Shown: positions 25,906-33,656 of the stretch, in pieces
How the letters are laid out: each line of letters begins with the position of its first letter
How positions within the stretch are numbered: position 1 is the first letter of the stretch
Made by a program: the position numbers and the translations under genes
DNA from: SZUA-265 sp965651905
Lineage (GTDB): Bacteria > Myxococcota_A > Polyangia > Polyangiales > Polyangiaceae
DNA length: 64,000 bases
Direction: 5' to 3'
Assembly: GCA_965651905.1 (NCBI GenBank)
Contig: CBFGUG010000012.1
Location: forward strand, 1 to 64,000
Notes under the pieces: generated by a model
Databases searched by the model: none
Told to the model about the DNA's origin: nothing
What the model saw: only the letters and a program-made list of their open reading frames with translations

Positions 25906-26613
25906 TCAGCGGAGTCGTTCGCCGAGCGCGTTCCATATCTCGTCGGCGACTCGTTGCGTGCCTTCGCGATTGGGGTGGATGCCGTCGGGTTGATTGAGGT
26001 CGGGGCGGCCCGCGACTTCGCTGAGCGGAAACTCGATGAGCTGCGCTTTGGCGTCGTTTGCGACACGTGCGAACAGTTTCTGGAAGTCGTCGCCGTAGTC
26101 GGCTCCCATGTTCGGGAAGGTGCGGAGCTCGACGATGAAGATGCGGATGTCCGCGTGGAATGCTCGCGCTTTGTCGATGATGCCGTGGAGGTTTTTCTCC
26201 ATCTCGGACAGGGGCACGCCGCGCATGGCGTCGTTGGAGCCGAGGAAGATCACGAGCGCCTGCGGGTTTACGCGTTCTTTCAGATACCAATCGAGGCGAC
26301 TGAGCCCACCCGCGGTCGTATCGCCCGAGCGCCCGGCGTTGATCACGCGGTAACTCTGCCCACTGTCTTTCAACTTCTGTTCGATCAGTGCGGGGAACGC
26401 GTCTTTTTCGGCGAGTCCGTAACCCGCCGTGAGGCTGTCGCCCAAAAACACGATGGACGGCTGCGCCGCGACAGGTTGCTCGCGAGACTGAGGTTCGCCG
26501 CTGCTCGCCGCGGACTCGGACGCCGAGGAACGGCCTTCGTCTTTGGAGCAGCTTGCGGTCCCGAGCAGCGCGATGAAACACCAGAGCATGAAGGCGGGTG
26601 GCGGCGCGGTCAT
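25906..26613 (-). CDS. GDSL/SGNH arylesterase lipoprotein (TesA-like)
   Basis: 235 aa. The lipoprotein signal ends in GTASC (about residue 22) and is followed by a Ser-rich spacer. SGNH blocks are complete: block I VFLGDSLTAGYGL (nucleophile Ser), block II NAGRSGDTTAGG, block III FLGSNDAMRG and block V DGIHPN with the catalytic Asp/His. Similar proteins are periplasmic lysophospholipase, thioesterase or arylesterase enzymes. A monocistronic gene on the minus strand, convergent with the nucleotidyltransferase gene. Confidence 0.92.
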   Translation of the reverse strand: MTAPPPAFMLWCFIALLGTASCSKDEGRSSASESAASSGEPQSREQPVAAQPSIVFLGDSLTAGYGLAEKDAFPALIEQKLKDSGQSYRVINAGRSGDTTAGGLSRLDWYLKERVNPQALVIFLGSNDAMRGVPLSEMEKNLHGIIDKARAFHADIRIFIVELRTFPNMGADYGDDFQKLFARVANDAKAQLIEFPLSEVAGRPDLNQPDGIHPNREGTQRVADEIWNALGERLR

Positions 26614-26733
26614 GCCGTCGATCTAACGCATTCGGCTCAGAACGTTTGACACAATGCGGCGCGCCGTCCCCGTCGCGGCGACGCGCCCCTGGCCAATGGT
26701 TTGATGTCACTAGCTAAAGTTCTGATTTGATTT

Positions 26734-26856
26734 CACTACACGGGTAACAGTTTCGCTCCACTACATGGGTGACACCCCAGAGCACTGGTGACAGACAGCA
26801 GGACATGGGCAACAGGCTTCGAGACAGGTGTCACTGTGGCGATGCTTCGGTGACGG
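26734..26856. repeat. Cluster of six degenerate GGGTGACA-type repeats, possible transposon-end remnant
   Basis: Related motifs at ~19-25 bp spacing: GGGTAACAG (26742), GGGTGACAC (26767), TGGTGACAG (26786), GGGCAACAG (26807), AGGTGTCAC (26826) and CGGTGACGG (26848). The first two share the longer context CACTACAYGGGTRACA, and an inverted related stretch (GGTGTCCCTGTAGTGGA) follows near 26879. Arrays like this occur as transposase-binding sites at insertion-sequence ends; no transposase remains. Confidence 0.45.
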
Positions 26857-26900
26857 GTTCGAGGTCGCGCCACCACGTGGTGTCCCTGTAGTGGATCGCT

Positions 26901-26928
26901 CGCTCGTCATCAGAGGCCGTGACGTGTC
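26901..26928. repeat. 28-bp direct repeat, left copy
   Basis: CGCTYGYCR followed by the 19-bp core TCAGAGGCCGTGACGTGTC (26910-26928); the same core occurs at 32852-32870. 25 of 28 positions match between copies. This copy lies three bases beyond the stop of the outer-membrane protein gene. Confidence 0.7.
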
Positions 26929-26930
26929 GG

Positions 26931-28472
26931 CTAGTCAGCGGACGTGCCGAAGCGAATGGCTGCATACACGTTGGAGTTGCCGCGCAGCTGACCGAAGAAC
27001 GTGTGGTCATCGCGCCCGAAGAACAGGTTCGCACCCGTGCTCGTCGTCCACTGGTCGCTCCAGGCGTAGCTGATGGTGGGTCGTAAATAACCGTCGACGT
27101 CCGTCGGGCTCGCGAACGCGAACATCGACAAATTCAAACGGTCAGCCAGAGCGCGGACGTGCAGGCGCGTGGTCACGACGTGCCTGTAGGGGCTCTCGAG
27201 TGCGCCGCCCACGCTCGTGTCATGACGGTTGAAGTGGCGGATGGCCTCCAGGTAGTACTGGGCGCCAACCGTAACGTGTTGACCGAGGTTCAGTTCATAG
27301 CCAGCTAGGGCGCGAAACTCACTATTGCGCACGGATGGATCGGTGCCCTGCCGATCGTCGAAGGAGTCGAAGTAGCCGGCTTCCGCGTGCGCTATGCCTG
27401 CCAGCACGGGGCCACGTAGACTGGCGCCGTAAACTGCCAGCGCTGGAAAGGTAGCCGTTGCCGACGCCACATCGAAGCCCGCCGGACTCTTCCAAAAGCC
27501 TCGATAACCGTAGGCGGCAACTTCCCAGGTGCCGATGTTCTGATGAAGCCGGGCGGCAAGCTCGCCATCCTGCACCAACCGCATGGGACGATCAGGGGAC
27601 AGCGGTGTCTCCTCCCCGGCGATGCGACCGAGAGTGGGATCGTAGGAAGACAGTCGATGACGCAGCGGAAGCCGGTCCGCATCGAAGACCGGGGTCAGTA
27701 CTACGTCGAGGTCGAACAGCGGCGTGAACAACGACAGTTTCGCCGCATCCGATGGCGCCTTCAAGTAGTCCACGTCGCGCCCGATCAGAAACGCCAGCCA
27801 GTCTTTCGGGAACAGGTCGTTGATGAACAACAGATCTCCTGTGCCCCAGGTGAGGATCTGACGACCTAGCCGAACGTCGATCCACTCACTGGGAGAAAAC
27901 GTAACGCTCGCGGTGCGTAGATCGATCGCGCCCTGACCTGTTTCGAGTTCAGGCAGGTGCTCCTCCGCGAGCGGGTCCGCAATCGCATCGACTACGAGCC
28001 GCAAGCTGGTCGACCACGGACGGAAGGACTGCGTCAGATCGAGTTGGGTGCGCGCCTCGGCGATCGAGACCTGACGCTCATAGCGGTCCGCCACTACCCT
28101 CCCGCCGCCGCGCACTTCCGCAAACACGCTCCACTGCAGCGGGAGCCGCGCTGGGCGTGGATCAGAATCGTCCGCGGAATTCGAAGCGCGAGCAGGAGAA
28201 TTCGACAGGGCGAGCTCGCGCCCGGACTCGTTCCCGTCGAGGCCACTGGGTAGCGGGGGAGCGTCGCCGCTCGGTGAGTCATCGAGGCCGCTGGGCAAAG
28301 CGGGCTCGTCCTCATCCATACCGTCGAGGCCACTGGGCAAGGGGGGTTCGTCGTCCGCCGAGGATGACTCCGGCGGTGGATTCGACGACTGGGCGTGGCT
28401 AGGCACTGCCAGCGCCGTAAACCACAGCGTCAGCAGAGCCGCCATGAAGCGCGGCTTTCGAAGTGTGCGCAC
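26931..28472 (-). CDS. Outer-membrane beta-barrel protein of RND exporter operon
   Basis: 513 aa with signal peptide (MAALLTLWFTALAVPSHAQS). The N-terminal mature part has three imperfect repeats around LPSGLD (residues ~40-80). The rest is strand-rich, with features such as WIDVRLGRQILTWGTGDLLF and IRHFNRHDTSVGGALESPYR, and ends IRFGTSAD. The GRQxxxWG pattern resembles DUF1302-type outer-membrane proteins that accompany RND and LolA-like genes. Five bp separate it from the LolA-like gene upstream, so it is the last gene of the ArsR-RND operon. Likely an outer-membrane partner of the exporter; substrate unknown. Confidence 0.72.
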   Translation of the reverse strand: MRTLRKPRFMAALLTLWFTALAVPSHAQSSNPPPESSSADDEPPLPSGLDGMDEDEPALPSGLDDSPSGDAPPLPSGLDGNESGRELALSNSPARASNSADDSDPRPARLPLQWSVFAEVRGGGRVVADRYERQVSIAEARTQLDLTQSFRPWSTSLRLVVDAIADPLAEEHLPELETGQGAIDLRTASVTFSPSEWIDVRLGRQILTWGTGDLLFINDLFPKDWLAFLIGRDVDYLKAPSDAAKLSLFTPLFDLDVVLTPVFDADRLPLRHRLSSYDPTLGRIAGEETPLSPDRPMRLVQDGELAARLHQNIGTWEVAAYGYRGFWKSPAGFDVASATATFPALAVYGASLRGPVLAGIAHAEAGYFDSFDDRQGTDPSVRNSEFRALAGYELNLGQHVTVGAQYYLEAIRHFNRHDTSVGGALESPYRHVVTTRLHVRALADRLNLSMFAFASPTDVDGYLRPTISYAWSDQWTTSTGANLFFGRDDHTFFGQLRGNSNVYAAIRFGTSAD

Positions 28473-28477
28473 GACGT

Positions 28478-29269
28478 CTACTGCATGTACTTGACGGGCA
28501 TCCGCCGAAGATAGCGCTCCGTGAAGATGCGCTCGGGCAAGTCTAGATCGTAGCGCACGTCGGAGTACTCCACGGTGGTCGTGCTGCCCGTAGACAGGTC
28601 CTTCATGGTGGCCTTCGTGACCGTGGGGTGCCCGCTTACGTCTTCGACGGCATCCACCGTCATGGTGCGGTACACCTTGCCCGATTCGTCGTAGTACGAA
28701 ACCTTCGTCGGAAGGAACGTGCCCCGATGAACGTACATCGTGTACTTCGAGAACTCGACCGTGCTCGCGTCGATGGGTACGTGCTCCAGCACGTAGTAGT
28801 TTTCGGTCGTCTTGATCAGCGTGTGCTTATCTTCGTCGAGTGATCGTCCAGAGACGTCCTCATACACGAAATCAGAGCCAACGAAGCTGGTTCGCTTGTC
28901 GGCCGCCGCGATGCGCTTGACCAAGTCCAAACTGGGAAGATAGAGCCAGCGGTCGTCGTCGGAACCTGGCTTCTTGTGCACCAGAAACACTGTCTTGGAG
29001 ACGTCCGATGGCTGGTGAAAGTACACGTAGAACTTCTGACCTCGGTCTCCATTGGCGGGGTCATCGCGTCGCAGGATGGTCATCTCTCGCACTCGGGTGC
29101 GGCCTTGTTTGTCGACGATCGTCATCTTGACTCGGGCGCGCCCATCTTTGCCCTGATAGTACGCGGCGTGATTCGTCTTCTCGACGATCTGTGTCACGGA
29201 CGGCTCCGCATGAGCCGTGCCGACGCAGAAAAGAGACAGTAGTGATGCCAGGATGATGCTTTTATTCAT
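28478..29269 (-). CDS. LolA-like outer-membrane lipoprotein-sorting protein
   Basis: 263 aa with signal peptide (SIILASLLSLFCVGTAHAEP). The sequence RARVKMTIVDKQGRTRVREM, KFYVYFHQPSDVSKTVFLVH and RWLYLPSLDLVKRIAAADKR is the pattern of the LolA-like family (pfam17131) found with RND permeases. It overlaps the RND gene start/stop by 4 bp and precedes the barrel gene by 5 bp. These periplasmic proteins are thought to carry lipids or lipid-like substrates from the exporter to the outer membrane; that role here is inference. Confidence 0.88.
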   Translation of the reverse strand: MNKSIILASLLSLFCVGTAHAEPSVTQIVEKTNHAAYYQGKDGRARVKMTIVDKQGRTRVREMTILRRDDPANGDRGQKFYVYFHQPSDVSKTVFLVHKKPGSDDDRWLYLPSLDLVKRIAAADKRTSFVGSDFVYEDVSGRSLDEDKHTLIKTTENYYVLEHVPIDASTVEFSKYTMYVHRGTFLPTKVSYYDESGKVYRTMTVDAVEDVSGHPTVTKATMKDLSTGSTTTVEYSDVRYDLDLPERIFTERYLRRMPVKYMQ

Positions 29270-32166
29270 GGATGACTCACAGGGCGGAAGTTGGTGGAAG
29301 GCTGCTCCGCATGCTCGTTGGGGAACAGGGAACGGCGTAGAAGAACGATGAGCGACGGCAAGAGGACCAGTGAAGCCAGGCCTGCCAGGAGAAGTATCGA
29401 CGCGATCAGGATCCCAACCGTTTGGTAAGGCACCAGCGGAGCAAGCAGCAGCGGAAGAAAGCCGACGCCCACCACCACGATGTTGCGACTGATGGCACGA
29501 GCGGGTTCACCGAAGACGACGGACCGCGCAGCTTCCCAGCTGCCCTCGATAGCTACGAGATCGCGAGACCGCGCCAGAAAATGGATGGCATAGTCTACAG
29601 CAAGGCCGAGGCTGAGCGACGACAGCACCGCGACGGGCATGTCGTAGTCTTTGCCCACGAGGCCGATCAGACCGTAGATGACCGCAACCGTCACGGTGAG
29701 CGGGACCATGCTCAAAAAGCCCCACAACAGTGATCGGAAGAGCAACGCCATCATCGCTAGCACCACCAGGAAGCTCCCGAGGAACGCGTTCAACATCCCG
29801 GCGACCATCTGCTCCTGCCAGACGACGTTGATGTAGGTGAGACCAAACCACTCCGGGTCGGACACTTCGATCGGCGCGGGGTGGCTAGCGAAATAATCTC
29901 GAGCGGCCGCCACGACCGATTCCATCTCGGTGTTGTCTCCGCTCGTGAGCTGTAGCCACACGACCGCTTTCTGGTAGTCGGGCGTTACGAAGTGCCAGAG
30001 GTCGTCTTTGCGATGACTCGATTGGTACTGGTCGAGGGTCTGGGCAACGACGCTGGCCGAAGCGGGGATGCGATAGTCGCGCTGCTCCCCGGTGAGGAGG
30101 TCGCGATGCACCGTCTTGACGATGTCGGCGACTGAGCTGGACTTGCCGACGGCGGCGGTCTCGTCGAGATGCCGCTGCAGGCCTTCGAGATAGCTCAGCA
30201 TCGCGGGTTGTTTGAACACCTCGTCGGACTGGGCAGCGCTACCGACGAAGGCGGCCAACGGACGACGGGCGGGCGCGTCGTTGGCTCCCAGCTGCTCGTC
30301 CAAAGCCGCGAGCATGGCGGGCGCGCTGGCTGGTGCCGAGTCGACGACCGCGTCGATGGTTGGGCTAACCTCGCCGAACGCCGCCGTGATCGCTCGGGCC
30401 CGCACCCGGATCTGTTCCGCCAACGCCGTTCGGTAACCTTCTGCCGCTGGTGGCGTCTCACCGTCGGCCGCGTCGAAGGCTTCCGCCAGCAAGTCGAGAC
30501 CTGCGTTCGCGGCAGCGCGGGTCGCTGCGTCCGTGGCTGCCCGACGCACTTCGCGCAGTTCGCGTTCGTGCGTTTCGATGACGTCGAGGGGCGGCGTCTC
30601 CCCACCTGTCGCAACGCTGGACGCCAAAGCCTCGAGCTGCGCTTTGATGGCTACTTCGAACGCCTCGGCCTGCGCCTTCAGCGACTCGGCGTAACCCGCA
30701 GCGGAGTACGTCGGTGCAGCGTGCCCGAGCGTCAAGAAGGCGTCGTAGGTGCCTCCGAAATGGGCGTTGAGCTCACGATCCGCGACGCGGATGGGGTGGT
30801 CGGGCTCGAACCAGCGCGTGGGGTTGTCGTTGATGACGATCTGCTGAATGCCATATGCCGAGCCGCCCAGAGCGAGCATCGCACCGACGACCACGAGCTT
30901 GGCGTGGCGATGCGTGAAGCGGTCGAGCAGGCCGAGGAAGCCACCGTTGGTCCGCTTCCCATCGTTCGTCTTGGCGAGGCGACCGAAGCCTTTCAGGTGC
31001 TTCGAAGACAGCGACATCAGGAAAGCAGGGACGAACAGAATCGTCCACAGCCAAGCAAGAACGACACCTACCGCCACGAACAGGCCGAAGACTCGTACGG
31101 GGGGGATCGGAGTCAAAGCCAGCGACGCAAAGCCGGCGGCGGTCGTCATCGATGTGAACAGCATTGGGGAAAACAGGTGCTGCATCACGGAGCGGATGGT
31201 CTGTCGACGGTCGACCGCTGGATCGTAACGATCGAAGAAGTCGGAGATGATGTGCACCCCGTCGAGCACGGCGATCGGCATGATGAAGATGGGGATCATC
31301 GAGCTCATGATGTGAATCGTGTTCCCGGTCAGAACGAGTAGCCCCATCGTTCCGAAAACAGCGGCCAGCGCGACGATCATCGGCGAAATGATCACGATGA
31401 CGCGGCGGAAGTAGAGCCACATCAGAACAAAAATCACGAGCATCGCGAGTGGTGCCGAGATCCCCATCTGCACGAACATCTCGATGCCGAACGTCTCTTC
31501 TGCAACCGGCAAGCCCGCGATGTGGAACTCGCCCACGGAAGGTTCGATGTTGGCGATCGTTGCTCTCAACGCGCCCGCGACGTCGTGAGCGAATGACTTG
31601 TCCTCCAACGGCAGATACACGACCAGCGCTTTTCCGTCTGCAGAGAACAAGGTATCGCGCAGAAACGGAATCCGCTCCGCTCTCCTTCGCACTTCGGCAG
31701 CGGTGGCGGCGTCGGTGGGTGGTGAGGGCATCAACCAGTCGAACGAGACCGTTCCCGGGCCGGTGTGTTCTATGCTGTCGACGGTGGAAAGAGACATGAC
31801 GTCGTGAGCGACGACGCCTGGCAAGTCTTTGCCCAGCTTCGTCAGACGGTGCATGGCCGAAAGAGTGCCCGGGTTGAAAACACCATCTTCGTGGGCGTCG
31901 TTGACGATGCCGACCACCACCGCGTCGTGCAGGCCGAAGCGTCGCTTGTTCTCTTCGTGGATGAGTCGTGCTGGCTCGTCGGGCTCGAGCATGTTCTCGG
32001 GATCGACGTCGACCGCAATGGTGGGCAGCGGCCCCAGGCCCCCCGGAATCAAGGTCGGCAACGTGGCGAACACCACCGCTAGAAGCGTGCTGCCGAGCAT
32101 CCACATGACGACGCGGCGAGGCTTAGCGATCGCCCAGTCGATCCAGGCGTTCCCAAAGTTGTTCAT
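29266..32166 (-). CDS. RND/MMPL family exporter
   Basis: 966 aa with about twelve membrane segments: one near residue 20, five around 225-390 and the equivalent set around 790-945. Two large periplasmic loops lie between. The sterol-sensing-like core reads MSSMIPIFIMPIAVLDGVHI in the first half and SLSLGLAVDYAIHFLARSRD in the second. The second loop is long and Ala-rich (about 470-690). Single-subunit MMPL/HpnN-type exporters with a LolA-like partner usually move hydrophobic lipids. An ArsR gene lies 15 bp upstream. The 3' end overlaps the LolA-like gene. Confidence 0.9.
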   Translation of the reverse strand: MNNFGNAWIDWAIAKPRRVVMWMLGSTLLAVVFATLPTLIPGGLGPLPTIAVDVDPENMLEPDEPARLIHEENKRRFGLHDAVVVGIVNDAHEDGVFNPGTLSAMHRLTKLGKDLPGVVAHDVMSLSTVDSIEHTGPGTVSFDWLMPSPPTDAATAAEVRRRAERIPFLRDTLFSADGKALVVYLPLEDKSFAHDVAGALRATIANIEPSVGEFHIAGLPVAEETFGIEMFVQMGISAPLAMLVIFVLMWLYFRRVIVIISPMIVALAAVFGTMGLLVLTGNTIHIMSSMIPIFIMPIAVLDGVHIISDFFDRYDPAVDRRQTIRSVMQHLFSPMLFTSMTTAAGFASLALTPIPPVRVFGLFVAVGVVLAWLWTILFVPAFLMSLSSKHLKGFGRLAKTNDGKRTNGGFLGLLDRFTHRHAKLVVVGAMLALGGSAYGIQQIVINDNPTRWFEPDHPIRVADRELNAHFGGTYDAFLTLGHAAPTYSAAGYAESLKAQAEAFEVAIKAQLEALASSVATGGETPPLDVIETHERELREVRRAATDAATRAAANAGLDLLAEAFDAADGETPPAAEGYRTALAEQIRVRARAITAAFGEVSPTIDAVVDSAPASAPAMLAALDEQLGANDAPARRPLAAFVGSAAQSDEVFKQPAMLSYLEGLQRHLDETAAVGKSSSVADIVKTVHRDLLTGEQRDYRIPASASVVAQTLDQYQSSHRKDDLWHFVTPDYQKAVVWLQLTSGDNTEMESVVAAARDYFASHPAPIEVSDPEWFGLTYINVVWQEQMVAGMLNAFLGSFLVVLAMMALLFRSLLWGFLSMVPLTVTVAVIYGLIGLVGKDYDMPVAVLSSLSLGLAVDYAIHFLARSRDLVAIEGSWEAARSVVFGEPARAISRNIVVVGVGFLPLLLAPLVPYQTVGILIASILLLAGLASLVLLPSLIVLLRRSLFPNEHAEQPSTNFRPVSHP

Positions 32167-32181
32167 GAGCTGGCCTCCTCC

Positions 32182-32529
32182 TCAGCGCTTCTTCTTCTTG
32201 TTTTCGACGAACAGCGGCTGCTGACGGGCGTCGTCATCGTCCTGTAAACGGCCGCAAACCACCCCACACAGCTCGAAGACCCACACAGCCGCGATGCCGT
32301 AATAGACAGTGTTGCCCTCTTGGCGTCGCGATAGAAGCGATGCGTCCCGCAGCTGCGCCAACTGCCGCGAAGCGTGGGCATTCGAGCAGCCCATCTCTTC
32401 GGCGATGTCTCCGACCGCCATGTCGCCGCGTCGACGCAGCAGATCGAGGATGCGCAAGCGCGACGGATCACCGAGTAAGCGAAAGCGCTTGGCCACTTCT
32501 TCGAAGCCCCGTGCAGAAAGTTGCCTCAT
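32182..32529 (-). CDS. ArsR family regulator of the RND operon
   Basis: 115 aa, ATG 32529. Winged helix: FRLLGDPSRLRILDLLRRRG, then VGDIAEEMGCSNAHASRQLA and the wing SLLSRRQEGNTVYYGI. Cysteines occur (GCSN; ELCGVVC), but no classical ELCVCD metal motif, so the inducer is not evident. It ends in a basic tail (ENKKKKR). A perfect-armed palindrome 18 bp upstream of the start is the obvious operator. First gene of the minus-strand operon arsR-RND-lolA-like-barrel. Confidence 0.9.
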   Translation of the reverse strand: MRQLSARGFEEVAKRFRLLGDPSRLRILDLLRRRGDMAVGDIAEEMGCSNAHASRQLAQLRDASLLSRRQEGNTVYYGIAAVWVFELCGVVCGRLQDDDDARQQPLFVENKKKKR

Positions 32530-32546
32530 CGTCCGTAGCTTCTAAC

Positions 32547-32570
32547 CTATTTGCTCACATGTGCAAATAG
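32547..32570. promoter_or_regulatory. ArsR-type operator for the RND operon
   Basis: CTATTTGC-N8-GCAAATAG: eight-base perfect arms around TCACATGT, 18 bp upstream of the ArsR start. AT-rich palindromes of this length are typical ArsR/SmtB sites. Confidence 0.65.
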
Positions 32571-32576
32571 TCAAAT

Positions 32577-32815
32577 TCACAAATTCGGCAGAAGCGGGCA
32601 GGCCGAGCACTGGACGTCCTGCAGGTCATCCCCGAACCCCCGAAAATGACAACGTAGAGTTTTTGACGTTCGCCTCACATCGAGCTTCGTCGCACTGGTC
32701 ACGACAGCGCACGACGGCAGCCCGCCGCCTTCAGTTTCGGCCTTGCGGCAGCCTGCGATGCCGATGGCCGTGAGCGCGAAGGTCAGCAGCAGCGCCCGGA
32801 AATTGGAGAAGTGAC
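32577..32815 (-). pseudogene. Remnant of a lipoprotein 5' end without start codon
   Basis: A minus-strand frame, open from about 32885 to a TGA at 32577-32579, encodes a lipoprotein-like signal (FRALLLTFALTAIGIAGCRK) followed by ~40 low-complexity residues. No ATG, GTG or TTG precedes the signal in frame. I read it as a decayed lipoprotein gene; it could also be coincidental. Confidence 0.35.
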
Positions 32816-32842
32816 GGCCATCGCGTCCTCGTGCGCACCGAA

Positions 32843-32870
32843 CGCTTGCCGTCAGAGGCCGTGACGTGTC
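32843..32870. repeat. 28-bp direct repeat, right copy
   Basis: Same orientation as 26901-26928, with an identical 19-bp core at 32852-32870. It lies 12 bp upstream of the ABC ATPase start. The pair encloses the whole arsR-RND operon (5.9 kb). Confidence 0.7.
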
Positions 32871-32882
32871 AACACGAACGAG

Positions 32883-33656
32883 ATGTCAGGCAGGGTGGAG
32901 GTGCGCGGCCTCGGACGAGACTACGACGGCAATCCCCCTTTGACGGTGCTGAGCGACATCGACTTCGTGGTGGAGCCCGGCGAGTTTTTCGCGATCACGG
33001 GTCCGTCGGGTAGCGGCAAGAGCACGCTGCTCGGCTTGATCGCGGGGTTGGATCGCCCCACGCGTGGCGAAGTGTCGATGGATGGCACGTCGATCACGAA
33101 CATGAGCGAAGAGCAGCTGTCGACCTTTCGCGGTCACAACGTCGGCTTCGTGTTTCAGAGCTTTCAGTTGATCTCGACGCTCTCGGCGCTGGAAAACGTG
33201 CGCGTCGTGGCCGATTTGCTCGATGATCCCGACGGAGACGACAAGGCCCGAAAGCTGCTCGAACGCGTGGGCCTCTCCGCGCGCCTGAACCACTACCCCG
33301 CGCAGCTCTCTGGCGGTGAAATGCAGCGCGTGGCGATCGCACGCGCGTCGATCGCGCGGCCCGCGCTGCTGCTCGCAGATGAACCCACGGGCAACCTCGA
33401 CTCCGAGAGCGGTGAGGAAGCGCTGCAGCTCTTGCTCGACGTCAACCGCGACGCGACGTTGATCCTCGTCACCCACGACGCGACGCTGGCCGCGCGCGCC
33501 GATCGCGAAGCCCGCTTGAAGGACGGACGCTTGGTGGAAATCATCGACCGCCGCAAGCCAGCTGGAAGTACTGCGCCTGGAAGCGCAGCGCCTGGAAGCA
33601 CAGCGCCTGGAAGCACAGCGCCTGGAAGCACAGCGCCTGGAAGCACAGCGCCTTGA
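32883..33656 (+). CDS. ABC transporter ATP-binding protein (LolD/MacB type) with repeat tail
   Basis: 257 aa. Walker A is GPSGSGKST (about residues 39-47), followed by the Q-loop (GFVFQSFQLISTLSALENVR), the signature LSGGEMQRVAIARA, Walker B LLLADEPTGNLDSES and the H-loop ILVTHD. The ATPase ends near residue 225; the last 30 residues are six GSTAP-type pentapeptides coded by a 15-bp tandem repeat. It pairs with the overlapping FtsX-like permease as a lipoprotein-release or macrolide-type (LolCDE/MacB/YbbAP) exporter that works on periplasmic or outer-membrane-bound cargo. Confidence 0.93.
   Translation: MSGRVEVRGLGRDYDGNPPLTVLSDIDFVVEPGEFFAITGPSGSGKSTLLGLIAGLDRPTRGEVSMDGTSITNMSEEQLSTFRGHNVGFVFQSFQLISTLSALENVRVVADLLDDPDGDDKARKLLERVGLSARLNHYPAQLSGGEMQRVAIARASIARPALLLADEPTGNLDSESGEEALQLLLDVNRDATLILVTHDATLAARADREARLKDGRLVEIIDRRKPAGSTAPGSAAPGSTAPGSTAPGSTAPGSTAP
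33564..33653. repeat. 15-bp minisatellite inside the ABC ATPase gene
   Basis: Six tandem units of GGAAGYRCWGCGCCT type: GGAAGTACTGCGCCT, GGAAGCGCAGCGCCT, then four identical GGAAGCACAGCGCCT. They encode the Gly-Ser-Thr/Ala-Ala-Pro tail. Four identical copies suggest recent expansion. Confidence 0.85.

Noticed and set aside
29266..32166. Long antisense ORFs within the RND exporter region (for example 30169-31341 plus strand, 30773-32104 minus strand)
   Set aside because: Shadows of a strongly coding gene in high-GC DNA; Arg/His-rich composition and no start signals.
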